Shown here one piece after another: positions 6,775 through 8,115 of a stretch of 8,115 nucleotides of DNA (within the stretch, counting starts at the first letter, position 1; each line of letters opens with the position of its first letter). The translations under genes and the position numbers were made by a program. Under the pieces are notes generated by a model. The model had not been told where the DNA came from, did not search any database, and saw only the letters and a program-made list of their open reading frames with translations. This DNA comes from Ruminococcus sp. GTDB taxonomy: Bacteria; Bacillota; Clostridia; Oscillospirales; Ruminococcaceae. The DNA lies in the NCBI GenBank assembly GCA_023667165.1, contig JAMPAO010000104.1, positions 1 to 8,115 on the forward strand, in the 5' to 3' direction.

Positions 6775-7422
6775 TCACATCTGACACGTCTGATTGCCGA
6801 AGGTTCTGAGATATTTTTCCGTCACCAGCATATCCGAGGCTATATCGTATCTGCCGTGTATAAGCTCGTTCAGGGTGCATGAGCAGTAGCACAGACCCAT
6901 TTTGACGAGCTTCGGGTGAGCCGACAGGAAACGGTCGTAATATCCTTTGCCGTAACCCAGGCGGTAGCCTTTCATATCAAAAGCAAGTCCGGGTATAATG
7001 CACAGAGCCGTTTCAAAGGCATAGGCTTTTATGCATTTTTCGGGAACGGGTTCCATAACGCCGAACGTACCCTTTTCCAGCTCGTCGGCGCTTTTGATAA
7101 AGTAAAAGTCCATATCCCTGGTATCTGTTATGCAGCGCGGCACCGCCACTCTTTTTTTATCCTCCAGAGCTTTTTTTATCAAAGCCAGCGTGTCCACTTC
7201 TATTTCGGTGGAAACATAGGTAAGTACGATGGGAGAGGAGCGGTATGCGCTTGAAGATATTATCCTTTCGAATATCCTGCCGTCCTTTTCCTGCTTTTCG
7301 GTTTCTCCGAAGCCTGTGCGCAGATCCCTGCATCTGTTTCTGAGCTGTGTTTTGTAGTCCCTTATATCGCCGGACTGCATATCCGGAGTAAAGCTGTTTA
7401 CGGGTGCGATCATCTTTTCCAT
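6775..7422 (-). CDS. 5-formyltetrahydrofolate cyclo-ligase
   Basis: A 215-residue cytosolic enzyme converting 5-formyltetrahydrofolate plus ATP to 5,10-methenyltetrahydrofolate, a salvage step in one-carbon metabolism. The family hallmark is intact at 143-166: IPGLAFD then GYRLGYGKGYYDRFL, which forms the phosphate and folate binding loop. Other matches are YVSTEIEVDT (69-78), VAVPR (92-96) and the C-terminal HGRYDIASDMLVTE (189-202). The start at 7422 is chosen for AGGAAG 6 bases upstream. A second ATG at 7413 overlaps the DJ-1 gene's stop as ATGA, and a third is at codon 15. The conserved part begins only near residue 20, so the true N terminus could be any of the three. It overlaps the upstream DJ-1-family gene by 13 bases, indicating translational coupling, and is followed by mltG after 31 bp. 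Confidence 0.93.
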   Translation of the reverse strand: MEKMIAPVNSFTPDMQSGDIRDYKTQLRNRCRDLRTGFGETEKQEKDGRIFERIISSSAYRSSPIVLTYVSTEIEVDTLALIKKALEDKKRVAVPRCITDTRDMDFYFIKSADELEKGTFGVMEPVPEKCIKAYAFETALCIIPGLAFDMKGYRLGYGKGYYDRFLSAHPKLVKMGLCYCSCTLNELIHGRYDIASDMLVTEKYLRTFGNQTCQM

Positions 7423-7952
7423 ACTATACTTCCTGCCAGCTTTCCTGCGGTTTCTTCATCTGCTGCGGCGCTTATAAGCTCATAGGAAAATTCCAGAGCC
7501 GCGCCCGCGCCTCTTGCGGTTATTATATTGCCGTCCTTGACAGCGGGAACGTCGAGGATGTGCGCTCCCTTGAGCCGATCCTCAAACCCGGGGTAGCATA
7601 CCGCGTTCCTGCCGTCGAGCAGACCCATTTGACCTATCACGGACGGCGCGGCGCAGATTGCCCCTATGAAAATATTATTTTCCGCGCAGAAATCAATGAA
7701 CTCATGCACCTTATCCGACGCGTCGAGATTTTTGGTTCCCGGCATTCCTCCCGGCAGAACTATCATCTCCAGTCCGTCCTTTTTCGCTTCCTCAATGGTG
7801 ATATCGCACACAACGGGTATGCCGTGGGAGCCTGTTACGGTCTTTGCCCCCACTCCCGCGGTAACGACTTCCTTTCCCGCTCTTCTGAGCATATCAATGG
7901 GGGTTATCGCTTCCGTCTCCTCAAATCCGTCTGCAAGAAAAACATAGATCAT
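7410..7952 (-). CDS. DJ-1/PfpI family protein (YajL/ThiJ-like)
   Basis: A 180-residue single-domain protein of the DJ-1/PfpI superfamily. The N-terminal strand leads into DGFEETEAITPID (8-20), in which E14 corresponds to the glutamate that polarises the active cysteine in DJ-1. The nucleophile elbow is GAICAAPSVIG (97-107) with Cys100. Other matches are VLPGGMPG (65-72) and the late TARGAGAALEF (145-155). It is the size of YajL/DJ-1 and lacks the extra segments of PfpI proteases. DJ-1 relatives are linked to oxidative or carbonyl-stress protection; the glycation-repair activity is debated and the old thiamine (ThiJ) label is not supported. It is the first gene of the leftward operon, with AAAGGA (7963-7968) 10 bases before the ATG. 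The stop overlaps the cyclo-ligase start region. The upstream DNA is a palindromic repeat region rather than a gene. Confidence 0.93.
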   Translation of the reverse strand: MIYVFLADGFEETEAITPIDMLRRAGKEVVTAGVGAKTVTGSHGIPVVCDITIEEAKKDGLEMIVLPGGMPGTKNLDASDKVHEFIDFCAENNIFIGAICAAPSVIGQMGLLDGRNAVCYPGFEDRLKGAHILDVPAVKDGNIITARGAGAALEFSYELISAAADEETAGKLAGSIVWKR

Positions 7953-8000
7953 TTTGCTTTGTTCCTTTCATAATACTTGGGTTATACTTGAGGCAACACC

Positions 8001-8028
8001 GCACAAAGAGCGGCTAACGCCTTTGCGC
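8001..8028 (-). promoter_or_regulatory. Bulged hairpin upstream of the DJ-1 operon
   Basis: GCACAAAGAGCG (8001-8012) pairs with CGCCTTTGCGC (8018-8028), leaving the loop GCTAA and one bulged A at 8009. One position is A.C if the + strand is transcribed but G.U if the - strand is, so the RNA fold is better in the leftward transcript. No T-run follows on the - strand (GGTGTTGCC), so it is not a simple terminator. If the promoter at 8056-8085 is used, this hairpin lies in the operon's 5' leader. Confidence 0.4.
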
Positions 8029-8055
8029 ACGTCTTGCTTGCATATTTTCCGCCAT

Positions 8056-8085
8056 ATTGTACTAAAATTTCTTGACATACGTCAG
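8056..8085 (-). promoter_or_regulatory. Candidate sigma-A-type promoter for the leftward operon
   Basis: On the - strand CTGACG (8085-8080) resembles TTGACA at 4 of 6 positions. After an 18-base spacer, TACAAT (8061-8056) matches TATAAT at 5 of 6. Transcription would begin near 8049 and give a leader of about 97 bases before the DJ-1 gene. The match lies inside the inverted repeat, so it could be a chance result of A/T-rich composition. Confidence 0.3.
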
Positions 8086-8115
8086 TATGCCTGCAAAATT
8101 TTAGTACAATCTGAC

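Larger units (their letters stand above)
7990..8115. repeat. Structured palindromic (MITE-like) element, cut by the window edge
   Basis: A non-coding stretch dominated by dyads. From left: the motif GAGGCAACACC (7990-8000); a bulged 11-bp hairpin (8001-8028); then a perfect 15-bp inverted repeat, ATTGTACTAAAATTT (8056-8070) and AAATTTTAGTACAAT (8096-8110). The latter encloses CATAC (8076-8080) and GTATG (8085-8089) around GTCA. A/T-rich arms inside G+C-richer flanks and the absence of any ORF suggest a mobile, non-autonomous or REP-type element. The left limit is a guess from where structure begins. The right end is not in the window, so neither terminal repeats nor a target duplication can be confirmed. 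Confidence 0.5.

Noticed and set aside
7404..7973. A 189-codon open frame on the + strand opposite the DJ-1 gene
   Set aside because: It covers the whole DJ-1 gene antisense; the DJ-1 protein has all family motifs, so this is a shadow.
7970..7986. TATTAT and TATAAC as -10 boxes just upstream of the DJ-1 gene
   Set aside because: TATTAT would start transcription inside the ribosome binding site, and neither has a good -35 at 16-18 bases.
1..8115. Defence, toxin-antitoxin, CRISPR, secretion or biosynthetic gene cluster
   Set aside because: Every gene belongs to a recognisable housekeeping or general enzyme family and no cluster of linked unknown genes is present.

Overview
The window looks like ordinary chromosomal DNA of a Clostridia-type Bacillota, probably near the Ruminococcaceae/Oscillospiraceae. 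This is inferred from strong AAAGGAGG-type ribosome binding sites, tight co-directional gene packing, moderate G+C and the resemblance of the proteins to those of gut clostridia. There is no rRNA, tRNA, CRISPR array, transposase or phage gene. All eight protein genes appear intact.

Layout. A short CYTH-domain gene runs rightward at 63-554. It converges on seven leftward genes filling 606-7952. A candidate rho-independent terminator (553-604) lies in the convergent gap. Read in transcription order from the right, the leftward genes are: DJ-1/PfpI-family protein (7952-7410), 5-formyltetrahydrofolate cyclo-ligase (7422-6775), MltG endolytic transglycosylase (6743-5427), U32-family peptidase/hydroxylase-like protein (5403-4171), XerC/D-type tyrosine recombinase (4152-3172), serine-hydrolase-fold alpha/beta hydrolase (3077-2235) and YifB/ComM-family AAA+ ATPase (2129-606). 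The first five overlap or are separated by 18-31 bp and read as one operon. Gaps of 94 and 105 bp, each holding strong dyads, set the last two genes apart.

Right edge. From about 7990 to the window end there is a non-coding, highly structured stretch: an 11-bp bulged hairpin, then a perfect 15-bp inverted repeat (8056-8070/8096-8110) enclosing a smaller inverted repeat. It looks like part of a dispersed palindromic or MITE-like element cut by the window boundary. It occupies the upstream region of the five-gene operon and contains a plausible leftward promoter. This is the most interesting thing here.

How the genes relate. Most are housekeeping: folate one-carbon metabolism, control of peptidoglycan strand length, RNA modification or peptidase U32 function, chromosome dimer resolution or integration, and DNA-branch-migration-type ATPase. 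They form no obvious single pathway. I see no convincing new multi-gene system. The best leads are the edge element, an apparent non-canonical catalytic acid in the alpha/beta hydrolase, and the hairpins flanking that gene.
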